A stretch of DNA of 44,316 nt from Roseateles toxinivorans. Lineage in GTDB: Bacteria > Pseudomonadota > Gammaproteobacteria > Burkholderiales > Burkholderiaceae_C. Positions within the stretch are counted from its first letter, which is position 1; every line of letters starts with the position of its first letter. The notes under the pieces are model-generated. The model made no database searches. It saw only the letters and a list, made by a program, of their open reading frames with translations, and was not told the origin of the DNA. The position numbers and the translations under genes were made by a program. The DNA is taken from assembly GCA_945898095.1 (NCBI GenBank), contig CAMDHE010000026.1, forward strand, positions 1 through 44,316. Direction: 5' to 3'. This document shows, piece after piece, positions 7,632 to 17,626 of this stretch.

Positions 7632-10376
7632 ATGCTGACAATCCTGCGCCAATGGTTCAGCCGCTTCCTGCGTCGGCGGCAGCGACTCAGACATTTCGGG
7701 CGCCATCTGTTCGCTGATGCGCTGGCCAGGCAAGGGCCGGCGCAGCCAGCAGCGCCGCATTTGGCGCGTGAATTGCAGCGTGCGTCCGAGGAAACCCCGG
7801 ATGCGGCGATCGCCCGCAGTCGCTCACATGCCGAAGGTTTGACCCAGGCCGAAGCCCGCAAGCGACTGGCCCGCATCGGACCCAACGAGGTCGAGCATGA
7901 AAAGCCGCTGCCGGCCTGGCTGCATCTCTGGCTTTGCTACAAGAACCCGTTCAACCTGCTGCTCAGCGCATTGGCATTGCTGTCCTTCCTGAGCGAAGAC
8001 GCCAAGGCAACGGTCGTCATCGGCTGCATGGTCGGGCTGAGTACCGTGATCCGCTTCGTCCAGGAAGGCCGCTCGCACCGGGCGGCAGAAAGCCTGAAGG
8101 CGATGGTCGGTAACCGGGCCACGGTGATCCGGCGTACAGCCGGCGCCGACCAAGGCCCGTCAGCGCCAATCGACATCCCGCTGCGCGAGTTGGTACCGGG
8201 CGACCTGGTGGCGCTGTCGGCGGGCGACATGATTCCGGCTGACTGCCGACTGCTGAGTGCGCGGGGCTTGCATATCGCCCAGTCCGCATTGACCGGTGAA
8301 TCGCTGCCGGTGGAGAAGTTCGCGCTGACTATCCGGCATCAGGACAAGGCGGCTGCAGCCGGTCCGCTGGAGAGGAGCAATCTGGTTTTCATGGGCACCA
8401 ACGTGGTCTCGGGAACGGCCACGGCACTGGTGCTGGCCACCGGCAGCCGCAGCTATTTCGGTTCACTGGCATCGAGCGCCATGGCCAGCGACCCGGAGCC
8501 GAATGCGTTTCAGACTGGGGTCAACAGCGTCAGCTGGCTGCTGATCCGCTTCGCGCTGGTGATGGTGCCGATCGTGCTGCTGGTGAACGGGTTCACCAAG
8601 GGCGACTGGATCGAGGCTTCGCTGTTTGCGCTGTCAGTCGCGGTCGGGCTGACGCCGGAAATGCTGCCGATGGTGGTGACGACGACGCTGGCCAAGGGGG
8701 CGGTGCTGTTGTCGCGCAAGAAGGTCGTCGTCAAACGACTCGACGCGATCCAGAACTTCGGCGCGATGGACATGCTTTGCACTGACAAGACCGGCACGCT
8801 GACGCAGGACAAGATTGCGCTGGCCTTGCATGCCGACATCTTCGGCATGCCCTCGGACGAGGTATTGAATTTCGCCTACCTGAACAGCCATCACCAGACC
8901 GGCTTGAAGAACCTGCTCGACCATGCGGTTCTCGAGCATGTCGAGCTTGCCACCTTGCTCAAGCTCGAGCAGGACTACGCCAAGGTCGATGAGATTCCGT
9001 TCGACTTCGAGCGCCGGCGCATGTCGGTCGTGGTGTCCGCGCCCGATCAGCAGCATCAATTGATCTGCAAGGGCGCGGTGGAAGAGGTGTTGGCGGCATG
9101 CATGCATGCGCGCATCGCCGGCCAGAACGGCGCTGAAGACCTGCCGCTCGATGCCCAACTGCTGGCTCGCGTCCAGCAGGTCACGCGGGATTTGAACCAG
9201 CAAGGTTTGCGCGTGGTTGCCGTCGCGATGAAATCGCTGCCGGCGGAGCAGAGCCGCTACTCGGTGGCCGACGAGACCGGCCTGACCTTGATCGGCTATA
9301 TCGCCTTCCTCGACCCACCGAAGGACTCGGCCGCGCCTGCGCTGCAGGCGCTGGCTGCACATGGCATCCGGGTCAAGGTGCTGACCGGTGACAACGAGTT
9401 GGTCACCGCGCGGGTCTGCCGCGATGTCGGCCTGGCGGTACAGGGGGCTTTGCTGGGCGCACAGGTCGAGCAGATGGACGCTGCAGCGTTGGCGCTGGCA
9501 GTCGAAAACAACGACGTTTTTGCCAAGCTCGCGCCGCTGCACAAGGAACGCGTCGTGCGCGCCTTGCGGGCCAATGGCCATGTGGTCGGTTTCATGGGCG
9601 ACGGCATCAACGATGCGCCGGCGCTGCGCGCCGCCGACATCGGCATCTCGGTCGATACGGCGGTCGACATCGCAAAGGAAGCCGCCGACATCATCCTGCT
9701 CGAGAAAAGCCTGCTGGTGCTCGACGAAGGCGTGGTCGAAGGCCGCCGCACCTTCTGCAATATGTTGAAGTACATCCGTATGACGGCGAGCAGCAACTTC
9801 GGCAATGTGCTGTCGGTGCTGGTGGCGAGCGCATTTTTGCCCTTTTTGCCGATGCTGCCGCTGCAGTTGCTGCTGCAGAACCTGCTCTACGACATCTCTC
9901 AGACCGGCATCCCTTTCGACCATGTTGACAAGGAACTGGTCAGCAAGCCGCTCCAATGGAACCCCGCCGACATCGGCCGTTTCATGCTGTTTTTCGGCCC
10001 GATCAGCTCACTCTTTGACCTCGCCACTTTTGCCCTGATGTGGTCGGTTTTTGGCGCCAACAATCTGGCCAACCAAGCGCTGTTCCAGAGCGGCTGGTTC
10101 GTCGTCGGCCTGCTGACGCAGACCCTGGTCGTGCAGATGTTGCGAACACCGAAGCTGCCCTTGATTGAAAGCCGGGCGGCACCGCAGCTGCTGTTGATGA
10201 GCCTGGCCATCATGGCCTTTGGCATCTGGCTGCCGATGGGGCCGCTGGCCGGCTATTTCAAACTGCAAGCGCTGCCGCTGGCATTTTTCCCCTGGCTGCT
10301 GATTCTGCTGGCGGGTTACAGCTTGCTCACTACCCTGATGAAGCGCAGCTACATCAGGCGTTTCGGCTGGCAGTGA
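7632..10376 (+). CDS. mgtA: Magnesium-translocating P-type ATPase
   Basis: A 914-aa P-type ATPase of the P3B Mg2+ importer group. Visible landmarks: cation ATPase N-terminal domain (about 50-90), the first membrane hairpin (about 100-145), actuator motif ALTGESLPVEK, the phosphorylation loop DKTGTLT with Asp385, KGAVEEVL in the nucleotide domain, GDGINDAPAL from residue 656, and a C-terminal block of six membrane helices with LLLQNLLYDISQ, a segment typical of MgtA/MgtB. It imports Mg2+ into the cytoplasm. GGAAAG precedes the chosen ATG by about 7 nt. The N-terminus is rich in Arg, as in E. coli MgtA. No Mg2+-sensing leader could be recognised upstream. Confidence 0.95.
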   Translation: MLTILRQWFSRFLRRRQRLRHFGRHLFADALARQGPAQPAAPHLARELQRASEETPDAAIARSRSHAEGLTQAEARKRLARIGPNEVEHEKPLPAWLHLWLCYKNPFNLLLSALALLSFLSEDAKATVVIGCMVGLSTVIRFVQEGRSHRAAESLKAMVGNRATVIRRTAGADQGPSAPIDIPLRELVPGDLVALSAGDMIPADCRLLSARGLHIAQSALTGESLPVEKFALTIRHQDKAAAAGPLERSNLVFMGTNVVSGTATALVLATGSRSYFGSLASSAMASDPEPNAFQTGVNSVSWLLIRFALVMVPIVLLVNGFTKGDWIEASLFALSVAVGLTPEMLPMVVTTTLAKGAVLLSRKKVVVKRLDAIQNFGAMDMLCTDKTGTLTQDKIALALHADIFGMPSDEVLNFAYLNSHHQTGLKNLLDHAVLEHVELATLLKLEQDYAKVDEIPFDFERRRMSVVVSAPDQQHQLICKGAVEEVLAACMHARIAGQNGAEDLPLDAQLLARVQQVTRDLNQQGLRVVAVAMKSLPAEQSRYSVADETGLTLIGYIAFLDPPKDSAAPALQALAAHGIRVKVLTGDNELVTARVCRDVGLAVQGALLGAQVEQMDAAALALAVENNDVFAKLAPLHKERVVRALRANGHVVGFMGDGINDAPALRAADIGISVDTAVDIAKEAADIILLEKSLLVLDEGVVEGRRTFCNMLKYIRMTASSNFGNVLSVLVASAFLPFLPMLPLQLLLQNLLYDISQTGIPFDHVDKELVSKPLQWNPADIGRFMLFFGPISSLFDLATFALMWSVFGANNLANQALFQSGWFVVGLLTQTLVVQMLRTPKLPLIESRAAPQLLLMSLAIMAFGIWLPMGPLAGYFKLQALPLAFFPWLLILLAGYSLLTTLMKRSYIRRFGWQ

Positions 10377-10413
10377 CTTACAATTACTGCGTCACAGAAT
10401 CAAAGCGCTGACG

Positions 10414-10440
10414 CGGCCCGAGGCAACTCAGGCCGTTTTC
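10414..10440 (+). terminator. Rho-independent terminator after mgtA
   Basis: CGGCC and GGCCG arms enclose an inner GAG/CTC pairing with a GCAA tetraloop, followed by TTTTC. It stands 38 bp after the mgtA stop and separates mgtA from the next gene. Confidence 0.65.
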
Positions 10441-10485
10441 ATTTCAGCCACTTTGAGTCGATCAACGCAGCCCCTGGAAAACACC

Positions 10486-10857
10486 ATGAACCGCTGTGCA
10501 GTTTTTATCGCGGCCCTGGCGTTGAGCTTGGCCGCACAGGCCCAGCGCCTGTTTCCGGCCCAGGCCTTGCGTGGCGAGATGGTCGTCGTTCAGGCGCCCG
10601 AGGTGAGCCTGAACGGCCTGCCCGCGCGCCTATCACCCGGCAGCCGCATCCACGACCAGAGCAACTTGCTGCAGCTGTCAGCCAGCCTGACCGGCCAGCA
10701 ACTGAGCGTCAATTACACCGTCGACCGCGAAGGTCTGATCAAGGAAGTCTGGCTGCTTAGCCCGACGGAGCGGGCCAACAGGCCTTGGCCGCGCAACCCG
10801 CAAGAAGCCGCCGCCTGGACTTTTGACCCGGCCACCCAGACCTGGACAAGACGCTGA
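10486..10857 (+). CDS. Small exported hypothetical protein
   Basis: A 123-aa protein with a clear Sec signal peptide ([20 protein letters not shown], cleavage after AQA). The mature part contains [20 protein letters not shown] and [19 protein letters not shown] and ends with a Trp-rich tail ([14 protein letters not shown]). Similar small proteins occur directly upstream of miaB in Burkholderiales, but I know of no assigned function. The start is chosen at the ATG that begins the signal peptide; an in-frame upstream extension is unlikely. It ends 19 bp before miaB and is probably cotranscribed with it. Confidence 0.75.
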   Translation: MNRCAVFIAALALSLAAQAQRLFPAQALRGEMVVVQAPEVSLNGLPARLSPGSRIHDQSNLLQLSASLTGQQLSVNYTVDREGLIKEVWLLSPTERANRPWPRNPQEAAAWTFDPATQTWTRR

Positions 10858-10876
10858 AAACACGCAGGAACCCAAT

Positions 10877-12223
10877 ATGAGCAAAAAAGTATTCATCAAG
10901 ACCTTTGGCTGCCAGATGAACGAGTACGACTCGGGCAAGATGGCCGATGTCCTCGGCGCAGCGCAGGGCTATGAGAAGACCGACGATGTGGAACAAGCCG
11001 ACCTGATTCTGTTCAACACCTGTTCGGTGCGCGAAAAAGCGCAGGAAAAGGTCTTCTCCGACCTGGGCCGGGTCAAGCACCTGAAGGCCAAGGGCGTGCT
11101 GATCGGTGTCGGCGGCTGCGTCGCCAGCCAGGAAGGGGCGGCGATCATCGACCGCGCGCCTTACGTCGATCTGGTGTTTGGTCCGCAGACCTTGCACCGC
11201 TTGCCGCAGATGCTCAAAGCGCGCCTGGCCGAGCGTCGTCCGCAAGTCGACATCAGCTTCCCCGAGATCGAGAAATTCGACAATCTGCCCCCGGCCAAGG
11301 TCGACGGCGCATCGGCCTTCGTCTCGGTCATGGAGGGCTGTTCAAAATATTGCTCCTACTGCGTCGTACCCTATACGCGCGGCGAAGAAGTTTCGCGTCC
11401 GTTCGACGATGTGCTGACCGAGATCGCCGGACTGGCCGACCAGGGCGTGCTGGAAATCAACCTGCTCGGCCAGAACGTCAATGCCTACCGCGGCAAGATG
11501 GGTGACAGCGGCGAATATGCCGACCTGGCATTGCTGCTCGAATATGCGGCTGAAATCCCCGGCATCCAGCGCCTGCGTTTCACCACCAGCCACCCGAACG
11601 AGTTCAGCCAGCGCCTGATCGAGGCCTACGGCAAGATCCCGCAATTGGTGAACCATCTGCATCTGCCAGTCCAGCATGGCAGCGATCGCATCCTGATGGC
11701 GATGAAGCGCGGTTACACCGCGCTCGAGTTCAAGAGCACGATCCGCAAGCTGCGTCTGATCCGGCCCGACATCCGCATCGCCAGCGACTTCATCGTCGGC
11801 TTTCCCGGCGAGACCGCCGAAGACCATGGCAAGCTGATGAAGTTGGTCGACGATGTCGGTTTCGATGCGTCCTACAGCTTCATCTTCAGCCCGCGTCCGG
11901 GAACGCCTGCGGCGGCGCTGGAAGACCTGACCCCTTACGAAGCCAAGGTCGCGCGCCTGCAGGAATTGCAGGCCGCGATCGAAGCCAACAGCCTGGCGAT
12001 CAGCCAGACCATGGTCGGATCGACCCAGAAAATCCTGGTGACGGGCAATGCACGCAAGGATGCGAGCGAATTGATGGGGCGCACCGAATGCAACCGCATC
12101 GTCAATTTCAAGGGCCAAGCGCGTTTGATGAATCAGCTGGTCGACGTCACCATCACCCAGGCTTTGGCCCATTCGCTGCGCGCCGAAGTGCTGACCCTCG
12201 ACGAGGTCAGCGTCCCGGCTTGA
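10877..12223 (+). CDS. miaB: tRNA-2-methylthio-N6-dimethylallyladenosine synthase MiaB
   Basis: A 448-aa radical-SAM methylthiotransferase that adds the 2-methylthio group to i6A37 of tRNAs reading UNN codons. The N-terminal domain carries the auxiliary-cluster cysteines ([23 protein letters not shown]). The radical-SAM motif CSKYCSYC gives Cys155, Cys159 and Cys162. [11 protein letters not shown] and the C-terminal TRAM domain complete the family plan. Full length and apparently intact. The ATG at 10877 begins [16 protein letters not shown], the normal N-terminus. The last 17 bp overlap the convergent membrane-protein gene. Confidence 0.97.
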   Translation: MSKKVFIKTFGCQMNEYDSGKMADVLGAAQGYEKTDDVEQADLILFNTCSVREKAQEKVFSDLGRVKHLKAKGVLIGVGGCVASQEGAAIIDRAPYVDLVFGPQTLHRLPQMLKARLAERRPQVDISFPEIEKFDNLPPAKVDGASAFVSVMEGCSKYCSYCVVPYTRGEEVSRPFDDVLTEIAGLADQGVLEINLLGQNVNAYRGKMGDSGEYADLALLLEYAAEIPGIQRLRFTTSHPNEFSQRLIEAYGKIPQLVNHLHLPVQHGSDRILMAMKRGYTALEFKSTIRKLRLIRPDIRIASDFIVGFPGETAEDHGKLMKLVDDVGFDASYSFIFSPRPGTPAAALEDLTPYEAKVARLQELQAAIEANSLAISQTMVGSTQKILVTGNARKDASELMGRTECNRIVNFKGQARLMNQLVDVTITQALAHSLRAEVLTLDEVSVPA

Positions 12224-12485
12224 GCGTCATCCACCATTGCGGCAGACTCACGCCGAGCAACAGCAAGCCATAGCCGGCGATGGTTCCGTCATGTCCGAGC
12301 AGCCAAAGCGCGGCAATCAGACCGGCGCTGCCGCCCAGCGCACCCGCCAGAGTCAAGCGGGCCCAGGCGGTGCTGGTCAGTTGGCGCCGCCAGAGCAGCT
12401 TGACGACCATAGCAAGCATGGCGGCCACCGCCCAGGCGGGGGCAAAAAAATTGGCGATATGCCAGAAGGCGTCGAGCGGGCTCAA
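12207..12485 (-). CDS. Conserved hypothetical membrane protein
   Basis: A 92-aa hydrophobic protein with three likely membrane helices (about 8-30, 44-62 and 66-84), starting [20 protein letters not shown] and ending with a short basic tail. Similar small membrane proteins lie beside miaB in related bacteria; the function is unknown. It is convergent with miaB and overlaps its 3' end by 17 bp. The composition (long hydrophobic stretches broken by RR and Trp) argues that it is a real inner-membrane protein and not an antisense artefact. Confidence 0.7.
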   Translation of the reverse strand: MSPLDAFWHIANFFAPAWAVAAMLAMVVKLLWRRQLTSTAWARLTLAGALGGSAGLIAALWLLGHDGTIAGYGLLLLGVSLPQWWMTLKPGR

Positions 12486-12634
12486 GAAATTTCTTTGGGG
12501 TTGAACTTGCGTCAGGCTTGATGAATGTCAATTGCAGCGAATCGTTCGCAAATTTCTGCGCCGGCTGATCCAGGATAATTTGCCACACGGGGCTCGGAAA
12601 TCCGCTGTCGTTCCTACCCGGCAACAACAAATTT

Positions 12635-12640
12635 TATAAT
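12635..12640 (+). promoter_or_regulatory. TATAAT -10 element placing the hemA transcript start at its ATG
   Basis: A consensus TATAAT ends 6 nt before the hemA ATG at 12647, so transcription should begin at or within a base or two of the start codon. There is no Shine-Dalgarno sequence between it and the ATG. The -35 region near 12611-12616 (TTCCTA) is weak. Confidence 0.5.
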
Positions 12641-12646
12641 GTTCAG

Positions 12647-13948
12647 ATGACGGTGTTCACCCTTGGCCTGAATCACAACTCCGCCCCGCTTGATTTGCGC
12701 GGGCGATTTGCATTCACGCTTGAACAATTGGCGCCGACGCTGTTGAACTTTCGCGAGCTGATGCAACTGCGGGCGCCGCGTCAAACAGCTGGCTTGACCG
12801 AAGCGGCCATCTTGTCCACCTGCAACCGCACCGAGCTGTACATGGCCGGCAACGCCGCGATGGTGCAGCCGGCGTTTGACTGGCTGGCCACCATCGGCGG
12901 CATCGAAAGCAAGGCCTTGATGCATCACGCTTATGTGCGCGAAGGCAGCGCGGCCGCACGACATGCTTTCCGGGTCGCCAGCGGCCTTGATTCGATGGTG
13001 CTGGGCGAGCCGCAGATCCTCGGGCAGATGAAGCAGGCGGTGCGCGAGGCCGATCAGGCTGGCACCTTGGGATCGACGCTGCACCAGCTGTTCCAGCGCA
13101 GTTTTGCAGTCGCCAAGGAAGTACGCACCTCGACCGAAATCGGCGCCCATTCGATCAGCATGGCTGCCGCCTCGGTGCGCCTGGCCGGCCAGTTATTCGA
13201 GGATCTGACCAAGATCAAGGTCTTGTTCGTCGGCGCCGGCGAGATGATCGAGCTTGTGGCCACCCATTTTGCCGCCAAGGCGCCGATGGCGATGGCGGTG
13301 GCGAACCGGACGCTTGAGCGTGGTGAAAAACTCGCTGGCAGGCTGGGCGCCGAAGCCGTGCGACTGGCCGACTTGCCGCATCGGCTGCATGAATTCGACG
13401 CGGTGATTTCCTGCACTGCCAGCAGCCTGCCCTTGATCGGCCTGGGCGCGGTCGAGCGGGCCTTGAAATTGCGCCGGCGCCGGCCGATGTTCATGGTCGA
13501 TCTGGCCGTGCCGCGCGACATCGAGCCCGAAGTCGGCAGGCTCGACGATGTCTACCTGTACACCGTCGACGAGCTGGCTTCGCTGGTCCAGACGGCGGGT
13601 GAAAAGCGCCTCGCAGCGGTCGAGCAGGCCGAAGCGATCATCGAAACCGGTGTGCAAAGCTTTGCCCATTGGCTCGGCCAGCGCCATACGGTGCCGCTGA
13701 TCCAGGCGCTGAATGCACAGACCGACAGTTGGCGCGAACATGAGCTGGCCCGTGCCCGCAAGCAACTGGCGCGCGGCGCCGATCTGAATGAAGTGCTGGA
13801 AGCGCTATCGCGTGGCCTGACGCACAAGATCCTGCACGGCACCTTGGCCGAACTGCATGCCAGCGACGGCGAGCAGCGCTTGCAACTGGCGCAAACGGTG
13901 TCGCGGCTATTCCTGCGCAACAGTCCGCGCGACCCGGCCGAGCATTAG
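12647..13948 (+). CDS. hemA: Glutamyl-tRNA reductase
   Basis: A 433-aa NADPH-dependent enzyme that reduces glutamyl-tRNA(Glu) to glutamate-1-semialdehyde, the first committed step of C5 haem synthesis. The catalytic Cys59 is in [28 protein letters not shown] is the family signature; a Rossmann segment reads [20 protein letters not shown]; the C-terminal dimerisation helices run from about 320 to the end. [20 protein letters not shown] is the normal N-terminus, so the start is secure even though no ribosome binding site precedes it. The gene heads a run with prfA and prmC. Confidence 0.97.
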   Translation: MTVFTLGLNHNSAPLDLRGRFAFTLEQLAPTLLNFRELMQLRAPRQTAGLTEAAILSTCNRTELYMAGNAAMVQPAFDWLATIGGIESKALMHHAYVREGSAAARHAFRVASGLDSMVLGEPQILGQMKQAVREADQAGTLGSTLHQLFQRSFAVAKEVRTSTEIGAHSISMAAASVRLAGQLFEDLTKIKVLFVGAGEMIELVATHFAAKAPMAMAVANRTLERGEKLAGRLGAEAVRLADLPHRLHEFDAVISCTASSLPLIGLGAVERALKLRRRRPMFMVDLAVPRDIEPEVGRLDDVYLYTVDELASLVQTAGEKRLAAVEQAEAIIETGVQSFAHWLGQRHTVPLIQALNAQTDSWREHELARARKQLARGADLNEVLEALSRGLTHKILHGTLAELHASDGEQRLQLAQTVSRLFLRNSPRDPAEH

Positions 13949-14019
13949 CGCCGACAAGGGCTTTCCTGCCTCCGCAGCGCCAGTTTGGCGCCGGCCCTCT
14001 TTTCAACCATTTGCCTTCC

Positions 14020-15102
14020 ATGAATGAATCGCTGCGTCAGCAATTCGAGCGCCTCGCCTATCGCCTGAGCGAGCTCGACAACATCCTGGCCGAAGGCTCG
14101 ATCGCCGCCGACATGAAGCGTTATCGCGCCTTGTCGAAGGAACAAGCTGAAGCCTCGGCCTTGGTCTCGAAATACCGCCTATACCTGCAGCGCGAAGCCG
14201 ATCTGGCCGAGGCGCGCGAACTGCTGGACGACCCCGACATGGCCGGGATGGCGCGCGAAGAAATCAGCGCTGCCGAAAGCGACATCACCAGGCTGCATCA
14301 GGAATTGCAACTGGCGCTGCTGCCGGTCGATCCGGATGACGAGCGGCCGGCATTTCTGGAAATTCGCGCCGGCACCGGCGGCGATGAATCGGCCTTGTTC
14401 GCCGCCGATCTCGCGCGCATGTATCTGCGTTATGCCGAGCGCCAGGGCTGGAAAACCGAAATCCTCTCGTCCAGTGACTCAGATCTCGGTGGCTACAAGG
14501 AACTGGTGCTGCGCATCGAGGGCGACCATGTCTATGGCCGGCTGAAGTTCGAATCGGGCGGCCACCGGGTGCAGCGGGTACCGGCGACCGAAAGCCAGGG
14601 TCGCATCCATACCAGCGCCTGCACGGTGGCGGTGATTGCCGAGCCCGATGCGGCTGAGGAGATCCAGCTGAATCCGGCTGATTTGCGCATCGACACCTTC
14701 CGGGCCAGCGGCGCAGGCGGCCAACATATCAACAAGACCGACAGCGCCGTGCGCATCACCCATGTGCCGACCGGGTTGGTGGCCGAATGCCAGGACGACC
14801 GCAGCCAGCACCGCAACAAAGCCAAAGCGATGCTGGTGCTGGCCGCCAGGCTGCGCGACAAGGACCGCCATGAGCGCGAGGCCCGCGACGCCGCCAACCG
14901 CAAGGGTCTGATCGGCAGCGGCGACCGCAGCGACCGCATCCGAACCTACAACTTTCCCCAAGGCCGGTTGACCGACCACCGCATCAATCTGACGCTTTAC
15001 AAGCTCGGCGCGATCATGGACGGCGATCTCGACGATGTCGCTGCGGGTCTGCAGGCAGCGCAAGCGGCTGAACAACTGGCGCTGCTGGAGGGCCGCGCAT
15101 GA
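14020..15102 (+). CDS. prfA: Peptide chain release factor 1
   Basis: A 360-aa class I release factor that reads UAA and UAG. Domain I is the N-terminal helical bundle (to about 100). The GGQ peptidyl-hydrolysis motif is at 233-235 within [20 protein letters not shown], and [18 protein letters not shown] is the usual RF1 C-terminal block. The start ATG ([12 protein letters not shown]) is preferred over an upstream TTG. The stop overlaps the prmC start by 4 bp (ATGA), so the factor and the enzyme that methylates its Gln are translationally coupled. Confidence 0.97.
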   Translation: MNESLRQQFERLAYRLSELDNILAEGSIAADMKRYRALSKEQAEASALVSKYRLYLQREADLAEARELLDDPDMAGMAREEISAAESDITRLHQELQLALLPVDPDDERPAFLEIRAGTGGDESALFAADLARMYLRYAERQGWKTEILSSSDSDLGGYKELVLRIEGDHVYGRLKFESGGHRVQRVPATESQGRIHTSACTVAVIAEPDAAEEIQLNPADLRIDTFRASGAGGQHINKTDSAVRITHVPTGLVAECQDDRSQHRNKAKAMLVLAARLRDKDRHEREARDAANRKGLIGSGDRSDRIRTYNFPQGRLTDHRINLTLYKLGAIMDGDLDDVAAGLQAAQAAEQLALLEGRA

Positions 15103-15929
15103 ACCTGCCTGCCGATGTCGGCGCGGCGCTGGCATTGGCACGCGCTTCAGGCCTTGAGCGCCTCGATGCACAACTGCTGCTCGCCGCGGCAATGCAGCAG
15201 AGCCGGGCCTGGCTGCTCGGCCATGACGATGAAGCGCTGAGCAAGTACCTCGCCGCGCGCATCACAGCCCAGATTGCGCAGCGCGCTGCAGGCATGCCGC
15301 TGGCCTATATCGTCGGCGAAAAGGAATTCCATGGCCTGCTGCTCAAGGTCACGCCCGACACCTTGGTGCCGCGGCCCGACACCGAGACCCTGGTCGACTG
15401 GGCGCTGGAAATCCTGCAACTGCTGCCCGGCGAGCCTGCGGTGGTTGACTTGGGCACCGGTAGCGGCGCGATCGCCCTGGCGATCAAGCATCGGCATCCG
15501 TCCGCGGCGGTCCAGGCGGTTGAACTCAGCACAGCGGCGCTGGCGGTCGCACAGGACAACGCCCGACGCCTCGGCCTGGCGCTGCGCTTTCACCAGGGGG
15601 ACTGGTGGCAACCGCTGGCCGGCCAGCGATTCGACCTGATCGTCAGCAATCCGCCTTATATCGCCGGATCCGATCCGCATTTACCGGCTCTTAGGTTCGA
15701 GCCGCTTGAGGCCTTGACGCCGGGTGGCGACGGGATGGCGGCATTGCTTGCCTTGATCGATGGCGCACCCGATCACCTGCGGCCGGGAGGCTGGTTGCTG
15801 CTCGAACATGGCTATGACCAGGCCGAAGCTGTGGCCGCAGCGCTACGTTTACGTGGCTTTACAGAGCCGGCATTACGCCTGGACTTGGGTGGCCAGCCCA
15901 GGGTCAGCGGCGCGCGATGGCTTGATTGA
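15099..15929 (+). CDS. prmC: Release factor glutamine methyltransferase
   Basis: A 276-aa SAM-dependent enzyme that methylates the Gln of the GGQ motif in RF1 and RF2. The N-terminal helical domain recognises the factor; the Rossmann domain has [16 protein letters not shown] for SAM binding and the NPPY motif starting at Asn184 ([13 protein letters not shown]) that positions the substrate amide. [13 protein letters not shown] and the C-terminal strand region are normal. Translationally coupled to prfA. Confidence 0.96.
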   Translation: MNLPADVGAALALARASGLERLDAQLLLAAAMQQSRAWLLGHDDEALSKYLAARITAQIAQRAAGMPLAYIVGEKEFHGLLLKVTPDTLVPRPDTETLVDWALEILQLLPGEPAVVDLGTGSGAIALAIKHRHPSAAVQAVELSTAALAVAQDNARRLGLALRFHQGDWWQPLAGQRFDLIVSNPPYIAGSDPHLPALRFEPLEALTPGGDGMAALLALIDGAPDHLRPGGWLLLEHGYDQAEAVAAALRLRGFTEPALRLDLGGQPRVSGARWLD

Positions 15930-16039
15930 TGGTTGCGCTGCCAAAAAAATTTGATTCCGCATCACTATCACGCCGCGATGTGAACTTCAGGCGTAGCATC
16001 GACTGACGGGCGCCGACTGTGCGCCATCAGGAGACTGCC

Positions 16040-16657
16040 ATGACGCTTGCACACAAGGCCTTTCGTGCCGCTCTGTTCAGTACTTGCTTGTTGTTCCAAT
16101 TTGCAGCAACACCCGCAATGGCCGATGGTTTGCAGATCAGCGAGACGCCGCGCTGGCAGGCGCGCTTGCAGCTCGGCAGTATCGACAGCAGCATGCTCGG
16201 CTGGACTGAGGGCAGGCGCTACAGCAGCTCAAGGCTGTTGAGCGCCAATCTGCTCGGCGACTATTACCTGACCGGCTCGGGACTGGAGAATGTACGCGGC
16301 GGTCTGCGCGCCACTGGCGGTATGTTGATGGGTCCGCTCTCGTTGAGCGGCTCAGGCTTGGCGCTCGGGACGAGCAGCTTCCAGCTCGGCCAGACTCTGG
16401 CGATCGGTCGGCGCAGTCTGCTGGCAACTGGCCTTGACGCGAGTGACTCGGGCGCGTCGCTGTCCTATGTTGGCATAGGCTATAGCGGGCAATCGCTGCA
16501 TGGCGGCTGGGGCTTCAGCGCCGACCTGGGGCTGCTCAACAAGGCTTCCGTCGGAGGTCTGCGTCTGGGCAACAGCAATATGTCCGGAATGGAAGATGTG
16601 TTGCGCGACATGCGCTATAAACCCGTGCTGCAACTCGGCTTGTCTTATTCCTATTAG
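16040..16657 (+). CDS. Exported beta-barrel-like hypothetical protein
   Basis: A 205-aa protein with a signal peptide (about 31 residues, cleavage probably after AMA before DGLQ) and an AGGAG site 6 nt before the ATG. The mature part consists of alternating polar and hydrophobic strands separated by Gly/Ser turns and ends in SYSY with a terminal aromatic residue, as in outer-membrane beta-barrels. I infer a small outer-membrane barrel of six to eight strands; no specific family could be named. It stands between prmC and grxD and appears to have its own promoter. Confidence 0.65.
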   Translation: MTLAHKAFRAALFSTCLLFQFAATPAMADGLQISETPRWQARLQLGSIDSSMLGWTEGRRYSSSRLLSANLLGDYYLTGSGLENVRGGLRATGGMLMGPLSLSGSGLALGTSSFQLGQTLAIGRRSLLATGLDASDSGASLSYVGIGYSGQSLHGGWGFSADLGLLNKASVGGLRLGNSNMSGMEDVLRDMRYKPVLQLGLSYSY

Positions 16658-16717
16658 ACGGGATCCTGCCGGCTCGCTGATAATCATGCCCGGAAATCCA
16701 CTTTGGGCGAAACAAGA

Positions 16718-17032
16718 ATGAACGAAGTTCAACAACGTATTGACGAGCTGGTCAAGGGCAACCGCGTAGTGCTATTCATGAAGGGGACAGCGCAATTTCC
16801 GATGTGCGGCTTCTCAGGCCGGGCGATTCAGATTCTGAAGGCCTGCGGCGCAGCCGATCTGAAGACCTTCAATGTGCTCGAAGACGATGGCGTTCGCCAG
16901 GGCATCAAGGATTACGCCAGTTGGCCGACGATCCCCCAGCTCTATGTCAACGGGGAATTCGTCGGTGGTTCGGACATCATGATGGAGATGTACGAATCGG
17001 GCGAATTGCAGCAGGTCCTGGCTTCCCACTGA
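16718..17032 (+). CDS. grxD: Monothiol glutaredoxin (Grx4 type)
   Basis: A 104-aa monothiol glutaredoxin with the CGFS active site beginning at Cys30, preceded by VVLFMKGTAQFPM. WPTIPQLYVNGEFVGGSDIM contains the cis-Pro glutathione-binding loop and GG turn. Members ligate a [2Fe-2S] cluster between two subunits with glutathione and pass it to carrier and target proteins (family knowledge). The ATG that begins MNEVQQRIDELVKG is the standard start. The neighbouring order prmC...grxD-ubiX recurs in Burkholderiales. Confidence 0.96.
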   Translation: MNEVQQRIDELVKGNRVVLFMKGTAQFPMCGFSGRAIQILKACGAADLKTFNVLEDDGVRQGIKDYASWPTIPQLYVNGEFVGGSDIMMEMYESGELQQVLASH

Positions 17033-17043
17033 CCGGCAGCAGC

Positions 17044-17613
17044 GTGGCACAAAGACTGGTCGTCGGCATCACCGGCGCAACAGGCGCAGCCTATAGCTTG
17101 CGCCTTCTGCGCCGGGGCCGCGAGCTGGGGCTGGAAACGCATCTGATCATCACCCCGGCCGGGGTGATGAACGCGCACCATGAACTCGGACTCGATCGGC
17201 ATCAACTCGAGCGTGAAGCCAGCTACGCTTATGCGCCCGGCGATGTCGGCGCCTGCGTGGCGAGCGGCAGTTTCGCCACTGCAGCGATGATCGTGGCGCC
17301 CTGCTCGATGAAGACTCTGGCATCGGTGGCCCATGGATTCGGCGACAACTTGCTGACCCGCGCGGCCGATGTGACGCTGAAAGAGCGGCGCAGGCTGATC
17401 CTGATGGTGCGTGAAACACCGTTCAATCTGGCCCATCTGCGCAATATGGTGGCGGCCACCGAAATGGGCGCGATCATCTTCCCGCCCTTGCCGGCTTTTT
17501 ATCACCGCCCGAAAAGCATTGACGAGTTGATCAACGAGAGCGCCGAACGAGTGCTGGAGTTGGCTGGAGTCGTCGGCGCCGAACCGAAAGTCTGGGCCGG
17601 GCTTCGTCCTTGA
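17044..17613 (+). CDS. ubiX: Flavin prenyltransferase UbiX
   Basis: A 189-aa enzyme that joins dimethylallyl phosphate to FMN, making the prenylated flavin used by the UbiD decarboxylase in ubiquinone synthesis. VVGITGATGAAYSLRLL is the N-terminal FMN-binding segment, APCSMKTLASVAHGFGDNLL and RLILMVRETPFNLAHLRNM are the family signatures, and IIFPPLPAFYH precedes the C-terminus. The start is taken as GTG at 17044 (VAQRLVVGITG); no ATG fits and the ribosome binding site is weak. The gene begins 11 bp after grxD, so the two are likely cotranscribed. Confidence 0.94.
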   Translation: MAQRLVVGITGATGAAYSLRLLRRGRELGLETHLIITPAGVMNAHHELGLDRHQLEREASYAYAPGDVGACVASGSFATAAMIVAPCSMKTLASVAHGFGDNLLTRAADVTLKERRRLILMVRETPFNLAHLRNMVAATEMGAIIFPPLPAFYHRPKSIDELINESAERVLELAGVVGAEPKVWAGLRP

Positions 17614-17626
17614 GTTCGACTCGCGC

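Noticed and set aside
8634-9956. A 440-codon open frame antisense to mgtA
   Set aside because: It mirrors a highly conserved P-type ATPase. Its Gln/His/Arg-rich product is what high-GC codon bias gives on the opposite strand, with no start signal or recognisable domain.
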